DNA of 64,000 nt from Crocinitomicaceae bacterium (GTDB lineage: Bacteria > Bacteroidota > Bacteroidia > Flavobacteriales_D > Crocinitomicaceae). The DNA is taken from contig JAQWFQ010000026.1 in assembly GCA_029238665.1 (NCBI GenBank), forward strand, positions 62,001 through 126,000, read 5' to 3'. The first letter of the stretch is position 1. The number at the start of each line of letters is the position of its first letter. The notes under the pieces were generated by a model, which was not told where the DNA came from, ran no database searches, and saw only the letters and a list, made by a program, of their open reading frames with translations. The translations under genes and the position numbers were made by a program. This document shows, in pieces, positions 17,875 through 26,161 of the stretch.

Positions 17875-19700
17875 ACATAAAAGCGTTTAGGGAAAAGGTT
17901 AATCTGTTCATCTACGATGCAAAACCAAAGGTGTTAGCCGTATTAACGGTGATGAATATACTCGTTTCTCTTACCGCGATTAGTACACTTGTCTATTATT
18001 ATGGATTTAAACTTACAGACTTTTCTGAGTATGTCTGCTTTACAATTTTAGAGCTTAGTTTTGGTTTTTATATTTTTCGATATTTCATAAAGTTATTTTT
18101 TGATTTTCACCCTCCTACGTTCATTCGAAATAATTGGTTTGAAGGTATAATATCACTTCTCCTTTTAGTTGAAGGTGTGTCGTATAACTTTCGGGGTTCC
18201 ATGATTATAGAGCCTTTGTTTTTCTCCATGGGGTTCCAGGATTTTGGAACTTTTTCAATGATTTTCGTTCAGCTTTTTGTGTTTATTATTCTCTTGAATA
18301 ATTTATTTAAACAACACAATTTTAAACCCTGGATGAAGATTCATCCAGGCTGGTTGTTTACCATTTCCATTGGTTTAATGACGCTGCTAGGAGGGCTTCT
18401 TTTGATGCTTCCTGAAATGTCAAGTGTTGAAAATGGAATGGGGTTCATAGACTCACTATTCTTGTCAATGTCGTCGGTTAGTGTAACAGGGTTGTCTACG
18501 GTAGATGTGGCAAATACGCTTACATTTAAAGGGCAGATTATTGTATTGATTTTGATAAAACTAGGCGGGCTGAACACAATCGCTTTTGGTGCTTTAATGC
18601 TTGTTATAGCCAAGTTTGGGGTTGGGATTAAGTACCATGAGGTGATTGAAGACTTTGTAAATAGCGATTCGATTCTAAAGGCAGGAAATATGCTTGCTAA
18701 AATTGTTCTTTGGGCCACAACGATAGAGGTTATTGGAATCGCCTTATTGTTTATTGGCTTTGGTAATGAGGGGGTTTTTGCAGATACGGGGGATCGTTTC
18801 TTTCAGGCGGTATTTCATGGGGTTTCTGGCTTTAATAATGCCGGTTTATCAACGTTAGAAGGAGGTTTGATGCACCCTGAATTAATCAGCAATACCTTTG
18901 TGCATACAATTATGTTAATACTCTTCTTTTTTGGAGGATTTGGGATGATTTATATGTTTGATTTATTTGAAATAAAAAGACTGCGTGAGCGTATGAAAAC
19001 TCCTTGGAAAACAATTGAGTTTGGCACTAAAATATCGTTGTATTTTACCTTGGGGCTGTTGGTTTTTGGAGCGGTTATATTTCTAATTTTTGAGTGGAAT
19101 AATGGATTGTCAGAGAAAGGTGTATTGGGAGCTGTGGTCACAGCACTGTTTGAGTCAATGACAACTAGAAATGCGGGGTTTAATGTTGTAGATACATCAG
19201 CTTTATCAATGCCTGTGGTAATTATCTTTTTGTTCTTGATGTTTATTGGAGCCTCTTCAGGATCTGCGGGTGGTGGTATTCGTACGTCTACTTTTGCAAT
19301 TATGTGGGCGGCATTAATCTCTACAATTAAAGGGAAATCAAATACGGAGTTATTTAAAAGAACGATATCCAATGATACAGTGCTCAAAGCTTATGCGATA
19401 TTTTTATTTTTCATTTTAGGAAACATTATTGGCCCCTTTGTACTGGCTATATCCGAAGCTGATTTGTTAGCAAGTGGCAAGTATGATTTTATGGACCTTG
19501 TTTTTGAGCATGTCTCTGCATTGAGTACGGTTGGTTTATCAACGGGGATGACAGCTGAAATGAGTAGTGTAGGTAAGGTTGTGTTAATTGTCGCGATGTT
19601 TATTGGTCGTGTTGGTACCTTGACACTGGCTTATCTGGTTGGAAAAAGAGTCATAAGTAAGAATTATAAATACCCTAAAGGCCATACAATGGTTGGTTAA
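17871..19700 (+). CDS. trkH: TrkH/KtrB-family potassium transporter
   Basis: 609 residues, longer than usual because of an N-terminal membrane extension of about 130 residues with some four extra helices. The four pore loops of the superfamily are visible: SSVSVTGLSTVD, HGVSGFNNAGLST, SMTTRNAGFNVVD and HVSALSTVGLSTG, each with the selectivity-filter glycine. It moves K+ (with Na+ or H+) across the inner membrane. A regulatory TrkA/KtrA subunit is expected but not present here. Translational coupling with the heptose kinase is suggested by the ATGA overlap. ubiE follows after three bases. Confidence 0.92.
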   Translation: MNIKAFREKVNLFIYDAKPKVLAVLTVMNILVSLTAISTLVYYYGFKLTDFSEYVCFTILELSFGFYIFRYFIKLFFDFHPPTFIRNNWFEGIISLLLLVEGVSYNFRGSMIIEPLFFSMGFQDFGTFSMIFVQLFVFIILLNNLFKQHNFKPWMKIHPGWLFTISIGLMTLLGGLLLMLPEMSSVENGMGFIDSLFLSMSSVSVTGLSTVDVANTLTFKGQIIVLILIKLGGLNTIAFGALMLVIAKFGVGIKYHEVIEDFVNSDSILKAGNMLAKIVLWATTIEVIGIALLFIGFGNEGVFADTGDRFFQAVFHGVSGFNNAGLSTLEGGLMHPELISNTFVHTIMLILFFFGGFGMIYMFDLFEIKRLRERMKTPWKTIEFGTKISLYFTLGLLVFGAVIFLIFEWNNGLSEKGVLGAVVTALFESMTTRNAGFNVVDTSALSMPVVIIFLFLMFIGASSGSAGGGIRTSTFAIMWAALISTIKGKSNTELFKRTISNDTVLKAYAIFLFFILGNIIGPFVLAISEADLLASGKYDFMDLVFEHVSALSTVGLSTGMTAEMSSVGKVVLIVAMFIGRVGTLTLAYLVGKRVISKNYKYPKGHTMVG

Positions 19701-19703
19701 GAT

Positions 19704-20438
19704 ATGTCAGAACAAAAAGTAGTAAAACCTTATAACAACGAATCATCTTCTAAAAAAGAAGAGGTTGCTGAAATGTTTAATAATATTTCTAAGCGCTATG
19801 ATTTTTTGAATCATTTATTGTCCTTAGGGATAGATAAAATTTGGAGAAAAAAAGCAATTCGAATATTGGGTGAGGTAGCCCCGAAAAAGATTCTAGATAT
19901 TGCTACGGGAACAGGGGACTTTGCAATTGCCGCTTTAAAATTGAATCCTGATTCGGTTATTGGAGTTGATATTTCGAAAGGAATGCTTGATGTAGGAAAG
20001 GCGAAAATGAAGAAGAAAGGAGTTGATGACGTTATTGAGATGCACCTTGGAGATTCTGAAGAACTCCCGTTTGATCAAGCTTCTTTTGACGGTTTGACGG
20101 TTGGTTTTGGAGTGCGTAATTATCAAAATCTTGAAAAAGGACTGACAGATATGTTACGTGTATTAAAGCCTGAAGGGAAAGCTGTAATATTAGAGTTCTC
20201 AAAACCTAAAACATTTCCGGTAAAACAATTGTTTGGGTTTTATTCAAGGTATTTGATTCCATTTTTAGGGAAGTTCATCTCTAAAGATAAGCGCGCATAC
20301 GAATACTTGCCTGAATCTGTTGCTGCTTTTCCAGAGGGGCAAGAGTTTGTAGATATTATGAAAAAAGTGGGGTATAAAAATATTGAACGTAAGTTGGTTT
20401 CGTTTGGAATTGCAACCATCTATTCAGGAATCAAATAG
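19704..20438 (+). CDS. ubiE: Demethylmenaquinone methyltransferase
   Basis: 244 residues of class I SAM methyltransferase. The MenG/UbiE signature [17 protein letters not shown] is visible near residue 33, the SAM loop is [16 protein letters not shown], and [22 protein letters not shown] and LEFSKP complete the family motifs. It converts demethylmenaquinol to menaquinol, the respiratory quinone of Bacteroidota. It sits between trkH and porT; the ubiE-porT adjacency is common in flavobacteria. Confidence 0.96.
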   Translation: MSEQKVVKPYNNESSSKKEEVAEMFNNISKRYDFLNHLLSLGIDKIWRKKAIRILGEVAPKKILDIATGTGDFAIAALKLNPDSVIGVDISKGMLDVGKAKMKKKGVDDVIEMHLGDSEELPFDQASFDGLTVGFGVRNYQNLEKGLTDMLRVLKPEGKAVILEFSKPKTFPVKQLFGFYSRYLIPFLGKFISKDKRAYEYLPESVAAFPEGQEFVDIMKKVGYKNIERKLVSFGIATIYSGIK

Positions 20439-20489
20439 TCTATTTTTAAGTTAATGCAATATCACATTTCACATAGCGTTTTTAAGAAT

Positions 20490-21200
20490 ATGAAGTTAAT
20501 TGGCTTTTTTATATTTTTTATCGCGTTTACTGGTTTTTCTCAACGAGAAAAACCTAAGAATTATGGGCGTTTTGATGAAAGGTTGATTCATTTTGGGTTT
20601 ATGCTTGGGGCAAATTCCTCGAGCTTTTCAGTGTATCAAAAACCAGATGCTTATGCACAATATGGGTTAAAATCTTTGCGAATAAAATCATCTGCAGGTG
20701 GTCAAGTAGGGATTGTTTCAACCTTAAAGTTGGGTACGCCTGTGGTTAGGTTGAGGCTGATTCCAACCTTGTCTTTTCAAGAACGTGTGCTAAGTTATCA
20801 GTTCGAAGACCCCGATAATTTAGAGCAGGATGATTTTAATGAAGAGCGAATTAACTCAACAAATCTTGACTTTCCTTTGATGTTTCAATTTAGAACATTG
20901 CGTGTGAATAATTTTGCTGCTTACGCCTTGATAGGAGCACAGTACTCCTCAGATTTACAGTCTCAAGAAAAAGCGTCTCAAGACTTTAGCGATCCTTTCA
21001 TAAAGATAAAACAACACGATTTTCAAGGTCAAATTGGTGGAGGAGTTGAGTTTTTTGCACCCTATTTTAAATTTGGAATGGAGATTAAATATTCCCATGG
21101 TTTTATTAATTCATTTGTTCCAGAGAATACATTTATAGCCAGACCTATACAGTCAACATATAATCGTGTTTGGTGGTTCTCAATAATATTTGAAGGTTAA
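20490..21200 (+). CDS. porT: PorT family outer-membrane protein (type IX secretion/gliding)
   Basis: 236 residues from the ATG at 20490, which starts a signal peptide ending near TGFSQ (the frame is open to an ATG at 20454). The mature part begins KPKNYGRFDERLIHFGFMLG and contains alternating amphipathic strands of a small eight-stranded barrel, with a final aromatic strand (RVWWFSIIF). Size, the HFGFMLGAN start of the barrel, and its place directly after ubiE match PorT/SprT, an outer-membrane component needed for type IX secretion. The FAD-dehydrogenase gene starts on the last base of its stop codon. Confidence 0.85.
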   Translation: MKLIGFFIFFIAFTGFSQREKPKNYGRFDERLIHFGFMLGANSSSFSVYQKPDAYAQYGLKSLRIKSSAGGQVGIVSTLKLGTPVVRLRLIPTLSFQERVLSYQFEDPDNLEQDDFNEERINSTNLDFPLMFQFRTLRVNNFAAYALIGAQYSSDLQSQEKASQDFSDPFIKIKQHDFQGQIGGGVEFFAPYFKFGMEIKYSHGFINSFVPENTFIARPIQSTYNRVWWFSIIFEG

Positions 21201-22747
21201 TGTCTCAACAGGTACAGTTTCAGTGCACTCCGGAGCAAGCAAAGGATGATGCTTATTTAAGAAATCGAATAAAAAACGAGCTTGAACTGGGTGATATTCC
21301 TTTTGAGTTTAAATGGCGTAGAAGGTCTATAGATGCCCGTAAAAGGCAGTTGAAGTTGAATTGTAGTTTTAATGTATACATGAATGGTGAAGCGGTTGAA
21401 GCATTGGGTGCATTTGTACCTACGAATGTTAAAGATGCAAAATCCATTGCCATTGTTGGCTCAGGTCCTGCTGGGTTGTTTGCTGCATTGCGCGCATTGG
21501 AGTTGGGGCTGAAACCTGTGATCTATGAACGTGGAAAGGATGTACGGTCTCGTAGAAGGGATTTAGCAACCTTAAACAAAGCATGTATCGTTAACCCTGA
21601 ATCAAACTATTGTTTTGGAGAAGGTGGTGCGGGTACATATTCGGATGGTAAGTTATATACACGTTCTAAGAAGCGTGGTGATGTAAAGCGTGCATTGGAA
21701 TGGTTTGTTCAATTTGGAGCTACTGAAGACATTCTGGTGGATGCTCACCCCCATATTGGAACAAATAAATTACCGCAGATTATTGTGGCAATGCGCGAAC
21801 TTATTCTTGAATGCGGAGGAGAGGTTCATTTTAACTCAAAGGTTACTGATATTGCTGCAGATCAAGGTAAGGTTACGGGTTTAGAGATTAATGGTAACGA
21901 ATTTGTGAAGTTTGATCATGTTGTTTTAGCAACAGGTCACTCTGCTAGGGATATTTTTGAGTTATTAACGAATAAAGGATGGCGATTAGAAGCTAAGGCA
22001 TTCGCTTTGGGCGTTCGCGTAGAGCATCCTCAAGATTTAATCGATAAAATACAATACCACGGAAGGTTGAACGATGAATTTGTTCCTCCAGCCTCATACA
22101 GCCTTGTTGCTCAAGTGAAAGGGCGAGGTGTGTATTCTTTTTGCATGTGTCCAGGAGGTATTGTAGCACCTTGTGCAACTGCTCAAGAAGAGGTTGTTAC
22201 GAATGGCTGGTCTCCATCAAAAAGAAACAATCCATATTCTAATTCAGGTATTGTTGTTTCAGTTTCTCCCACTGATTTTAAAGGAAGAGAGAATGACCCA
22301 ATGGTTTGCTTGGATTTTCAAAAAAGTGTAGAGAAAAAATGTTGGGAAGCTGGAGGTTCTACTCAAAAGGTTCCAGCACAACGCTTAATTGATTTTTTAG
22401 ATGGTAAGGTTTCTAAGAATTTACCAAATACATCATACCAGCCAGGGTTGGTAAGTGCAGATTTAAACAAAGTGCTTCCAGCGTTTATTAGTGATAGTTT
22501 GCGTGGTGCCTTTAAAGAGTTTGGTCAAAAAATGAATGGATTTATTACAAATGATGCTGTTTTACACGCACCTGAATCTAGAACATCATCTCCAGTTCAA
22601 ATCCCAAGAAATGAATTTCTTCAACATCCAGATGTCAAAGGTTTATTTCCATGTGCTGAAGGTGCAGGTTATGCGGGGGGGATTATTTCAGCTGCAATTG
22701 ACGGAATGAAATGTGTTGATCAGATTAATGCAGAATTGAACACTTAG
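21200..22747 (+). CDS. FAD-dependent dehydrogenase (COG2509 family)
   Basis: 515 residues. A short N-terminal alpha/beta domain (about 1-85, rich in basic residues: FEFKWRRRSIDARKRQ) precedes the dinucleotide-binding fold IAIVGSGPAGLFAALRA. Then come FGEGGAGTYSDGKLYTR and, at the C-terminus, PCAEGAGYAGGIISAAIDG, all typical of the large uncharacterised FAD-dehydrogenase family. The reaction is unknown. It is translationally coupled to porT (TAATG) and its stop overlaps that of the opposite rRNA methyltransferase gene by four bases. Confidence 0.88.
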   Translation: MSQQVQFQCTPEQAKDDAYLRNRIKNELELGDIPFEFKWRRRSIDARKRQLKLNCSFNVYMNGEAVEALGAFVPTNVKDAKSIAIVGSGPAGLFAALRALELGLKPVIYERGKDVRSRRRDLATLNKACIVNPESNYCFGEGGAGTYSDGKLYTRSKKRGDVKRALEWFVQFGATEDILVDAHPHIGTNKLPQIIVAMRELILECGGEVHFNSKVTDIAADQGKVTGLEINGNEFVKFDHVVLATGHSARDIFELLTNKGWRLEAKAFALGVRVEHPQDLIDKIQYHGRLNDEFVPPASYSLVAQVKGRGVYSFCMCPGGIVAPCATAQEEVVTNGWSPSKRNNPYSNSGIVVSVSPTDFKGRENDPMVCLDFQKSVEKKCWEAGGSTQKVPAQRLIDFLDGKVSKNLPNTSYQPGLVSADLNKVLPAFISDSLRGAFKEFGQKMNGFITNDAVLHAPESRTSSPVQIPRNEFLQHPDVKGLFPCAEGAGYAGGIISAAIDGMKCVDQINAELNT

Positions 22748-23466
22748 TTTTCTCTACAAAACTCAGAGAGAATAATCCCCGCTGCAATAGATACATTGAG
22801 CGACTCTGCTCCTCCGAATCTAGGGATGTGTATGGCTTGTGTAATGTAGGTTTGAATTTTTTCAGAAATCCCTTTCCCTTCGTTTCCTAGTATAATAATC
22901 CCTTTTCTTTCAGTCTGTTGTTTGTAGATGTTTTCGCCCTCAAGTAAAGCACCGTAGACAGGTAGCTCTGTATCCTCTAGGAAAACTGACAGGTCACAAT
23001 ACGTTACGGGAGTCCTAAAAATAGACCCCATACTTGATTGAATTACTTTTGTGTTAAAAACATCTACTGTATTTGTAGAGCATACAATTTGATCAACGTT
23101 GAACCAATCGCATGTTCTTAAGATGGTCCCCATATTCCCAGGGTCTTGAATATCATCTAATACAACAATAAAAGAAGCCTCTTGTTTTAGTTTAAGTTGT
23201 GGCTTTTTTACAACAGCTAATAATTTATTGGGCGTTTTTAAAGAGCTTATGCTTCTCATGGTCTTTTCGTCTGTTGTATAAGACGGTAGTTTCGTTGAGA
23301 AGTTAAGGTCTGTAGTGCAAATTAACTCAATGTTTTTTGGCCAAAGATCAATGAGCTCAAGAACCATTTTTTCACCTTCAACGATGAATAGGTTTTCAGC
23401 ATCACGATTTTTTTTAAGTCCTAAAGACCTAATCCATTTTATCTTATTTTTAGAGAGACTTTCCAC
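22744..23466 (-). CDS. SpoU/TrmH-family RNA 2'-O-methyltransferase (RlmB-like)
   Basis: 240 residues from a GTG at 23466, the start that gives the family's usual N-terminus (SKNKIKWIRSLGLKKNRDAE); the frame is open upstream to 23607, but that part would overlap the tamL start. The substrate-binding domain spans about 5-90. The knotted SPOUT domain has motif 1 DIQDPGNMGTILRTCDW, motif 2 IILGNEGKGIS and motif 3 IPRFGGAESLNVSIAAG. It methylates ribose in rRNA or tRNA with SAM; the target nucleotide is unknown. tamL lies head-to-head with a gap of about 34 bases if both chosen starts are right. Confidence 0.88.
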   Translation of the reverse strand: MESLSKNKIKWIRSLGLKKNRDAENLFIVEGEKMVLELIDLWPKNIELICTTDLNFSTKLPSYTTDEKTMRSISSLKTPNKLLAVVKKPQLKLKQEASFIVVLDDIQDPGNMGTILRTCDWFNVDQIVCSTNTVDVFNTKVIQSSMGSIFRTPVTYCDLSVFLEDTELPVYGALLEGENIYKQQTERKGIIILGNEGKGISEKIQTYITQAIHIPRFGGAESLNVSIAAGIILSEFCREN

Positions 23467-23500
23467 CGTTGCTTTTATTACTTTTGATAAAAAAAGATAT

Positions 23501-26155
23501 TTGAAATTCAAACATACATATATTCTTTTAATTGCCACAACCTTCATTTTAGGATGTAGGCAAACTAAGTATGTTCCGGAGGGGGAGTATTTGTTGAAAA
23601 AAAACATTATTTCTGAATCGGGAGGTGGTTTAGATAAGGCAGACTTAAGTTCAATTATTCGCCAGCAGCCGAATTATAAGCGTGTTGGTGTTAAATGGAA
23701 GCTGATGGCTTTTAATTTGGTTGATTCTTCTAAAGTGGCAGAAAAAAGGCTTATCAAGAATGAGAAAATAGCCTTGATTAATAAGGGGAGAATTATTCGT
23801 CAAGAGAAAATTAATTCTAAAAGGAGGGATAAGGCGCGTAACAAAGGCCGCTCTCATTATACAGAACGTATCATTTTATTGAAAGATACCCTTGAGTATC
23901 GAATGTTTTTTAGAGAATGGTATAAGTATAAGATAGGTCATGCGCCTGTTGTTTTTGATAGTATCCTGTTTAATAAATCGATTGAGCAACTGAGTGCTTA
24001 TATGAAGCGTAAAGGATATTATGATGGGGTTGTAAAAGCATCGGTCGATTATCATGAAAATAAAAAATGTGTTGTTTCATATGATTTAACAACTGGATTG
24101 CAGTTCAAGATTGACAGTGTATATGTTGTTGGAGACAACCCTGTTGTGTTAGATCGATACCATGCCTTTTTGAAGCAAAAAGATGACCACAGATTGTTTG
24201 GGAAACCATTTGACAGTGAGCTGTTGGATGACCACCGTTCTCAAGTTTCAGAATATATGAGAGACAAAGGTGTTTATGGCTTTAGTGTAAATCACATTTC
24301 ATTTACAGCTGACACAATAAAAGAAACAATGTCGGTGAGCTTGGGGGTACATTTAGGAGATCGATTGGTAAAGTCTTCTGAGCATCGAGATTCAGTAGAT
24401 CATGTTCCGCACCAAAAAACGTTTATAAATAAAGTGTATTACCACATTGCTGATACACTTAATTTTCCGGGTTCTTTCAGTGCTTATATGAAATCAAAAG
24501 GATTAGAGCAGTTTGATGGGCAGTTTTTAAAAACAGTGGACACAACATTTTACACCAAAGTGTTAGACAAAAAAACGAATTCAATAGATGTTTCTCGCGT
24601 AGCCATTTTTACACACAATGGGCCGTTATTTATAAATCCAAGGGTGTTAGAGGTTCAGAATTATTTAGAGGTCGATAAAATGTATTCTGAAAAAAAATTA
24701 GAAAAGACCTATTTAAGTTTGTTGCAGTTAGACTTGTTTCAATCGGTAAAAATAGTTCTGCTTGAGGTTGATGGTCCTGGGTGTATAGATGCTCATTATT
24801 ATTTAGTTCCGAGAAAAAAACAACGTTTTAGTTTTGCCCCTATAGCAACAAACTCAAATGGTTACCTTGGTGTTGCGGCGACGGCTAACTATACCAATCA
24901 AAATTTATTTAAGGGTGCCGAAAAGTTGACCGTTTCGCTTTCGGGTGGGTTTGAATCACAGCCACCGATTTTTGATGAGACAATAGATGGAGATAAAATA
25001 CAGACTGCCGCACGAAGTTTTAATACGTTTGAAATAGGACCAAGTGTAAAGTTGGAAATACCAGGACTTTTTCCTTTTAGAGTGAATGACCAAGCTAAAA
25101 AAATGAGGCCGAAAACAATCGTTTCTACGGCTTATAATTTTCAGAAAAGAACCGATTTTTCTCAAGGAACTTTTCAGATGAATTATTTGTGGCAGTTCTT
25201 TGCTAAAAAAACAATGATTTTTCAGAGTGGATTTCCTTTGGGGTCTGTTATCAAATATGTGAATATTGAAAAGAGTAATGCTTTTGAAGAAAAGTTAAAT
25301 CAAATTAATGACTTGTTTTTATTAAATGCATATAGCGACCAACTTGTGTGGCAAGATTGGAAGTTTACATTCGAATACAACATTAATGAGAAAAAGAATC
25401 GAAAGGGAAATGCTCAATTGAATTTTAAATCTTCTTTTGACCCCGCTGGAAATTTATTGTCTTTGTTTAAAAAACATCAAGATACGATTGATGGGCAGCA
25501 CACTGTTTTTGGGATAGGCTACGCGCAATTTGCAAGGTTAGATAATAATGTTGTCTATTCTAAACCCATAAGAAAAGATCAAAGCCTCAATTTTAGATTG
25601 ACTGCCGGAGGAGGGATGCCGTATGGTAATTCAAAAGCATCACTTCCATATGATTATAGCTTTTTTGCCGGAGGAGCAAATGACAATCGTGGGTGGAGGA
25701 CACGTGCATTAGGGCCGGGTTCTTATAAGTATTACTTAGATACAAACCGTACCGCAACTCAAATTGGGGATATACGTTTTGGTGCATCAGCAGAGTTTCG
25801 ATTTTCTTTTAATTCATTGTTTAAAGGAGCTTTGTTTGTTGATGCTGGGAATATTTGGACAATTGAGGAAGATGTAAACCGAATTGGAGGACAATTTTCT
25901 TCAAATTGGTATAAAGAAATAGCTATAGCAGGTGGCTTTGGGTTAAGGATGGACTTGGAGTATTTTATTATTCGAGTGGATTTAGGTTTTCCAATAATGA
26001 ACCCTGCCTTGCCTGAGGGATCTAAGTGGATTTTTCAATCACGTGATAATTATTACCAAGAGGGGATTGATGCGTTTGGTGAAGACAATTATCAATCGTA
26101 CTTACCTTTGCCTTTTATCCCAACATTTCACTTTGGAATCGGGTATCCGTTCTAG
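23501..26155 (+). CDS. tamL: TamL: BamA/TamA-family outer-membrane lipoprotein
   Basis: 884 residues if translation starts at the TTG at 23501, giving KFKHTYILLIATTFILGC, a lipoprotein signal with Cys at about 19. No ATG fits the lipoprotein reading, and the open frame continues upstream without a recognisable domain. After RQTKYVPEGEYLL come several POTRA-like units (to about residue 470) and a C-terminal Omp85 barrel ending HFGIGYPF, with FVDAGNIW in the barrel. A lipidated TamA homologue next to a SpoU methyltransferase is typical of Bacteroidota TamL. It probably inserts or assembles outer-membrane proteins or moves lipids together with a TamB, which is not in the window. Confidence 0.85.
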   Translation: MKFKHTYILLIATTFILGCRQTKYVPEGEYLLKKNIISESGGGLDKADLSSIIRQQPNYKRVGVKWKLMAFNLVDSSKVAEKRLIKNEKIALINKGRIIRQEKINSKRRDKARNKGRSHYTERIILLKDTLEYRMFFREWYKYKIGHAPVVFDSILFNKSIEQLSAYMKRKGYYDGVVKASVDYHENKKCVVSYDLTTGLQFKIDSVYVVGDNPVVLDRYHAFLKQKDDHRLFGKPFDSELLDDHRSQVSEYMRDKGVYGFSVNHISFTADTIKETMSVSLGVHLGDRLVKSSEHRDSVDHVPHQKTFINKVYYHIADTLNFPGSFSAYMKSKGLEQFDGQFLKTVDTTFYTKVLDKKTNSIDVSRVAIFTHNGPLFINPRVLEVQNYLEVDKMYSEKKLEKTYLSLLQLDLFQSVKIVLLEVDGPGCIDAHYYLVPRKKQRFSFAPIATNSNGYLGVAATANYTNQNLFKGAEKLTVSLSGGFESQPPIFDETIDGDKIQTAARSFNTFEIGPSVKLEIPGLFPFRVNDQAKKMRPKTIVSTAYNFQKRTDFSQGTFQMNYLWQFFAKKTMIFQSGFPLGSVIKYVNIEKSNAFEEKLNQINDLFLLNAYSDQLVWQDWKFTFEYNINEKKNRKGNAQLNFKSSFDPAGNLLSLFKKHQDTIDGQHTVFGIGYAQFARLDNNVVYSKPIRKDQSLNFRLTAGGGMPYGNSKASLPYDYSFFAGGANDNRGWRTRALGPGSYKYYLDTNRTATQIGDIRFGASAEFRFSFNSLFKGALFVDAGNIWTIEEDVNRIGGQFSSNWYKEIAIAGGFGLRMDLEYFIIRVDLGFPIMNPALPEGSKWIFQSRDNYYQEGIDAFGEDNYQSYLPLPFIPTFHFGIGYPF

Positions 26156-26161
26156 ACTATT

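Noticed and set aside
18341-19387. Two open frames of 125 and 145 codons on the strand opposite trkH
   Set aside because: They mirror hydrophobic codons of TrkH (Ile/Ser/Pro-rich, no domain) and have no start or promoter of their own; TrkH itself is certain.
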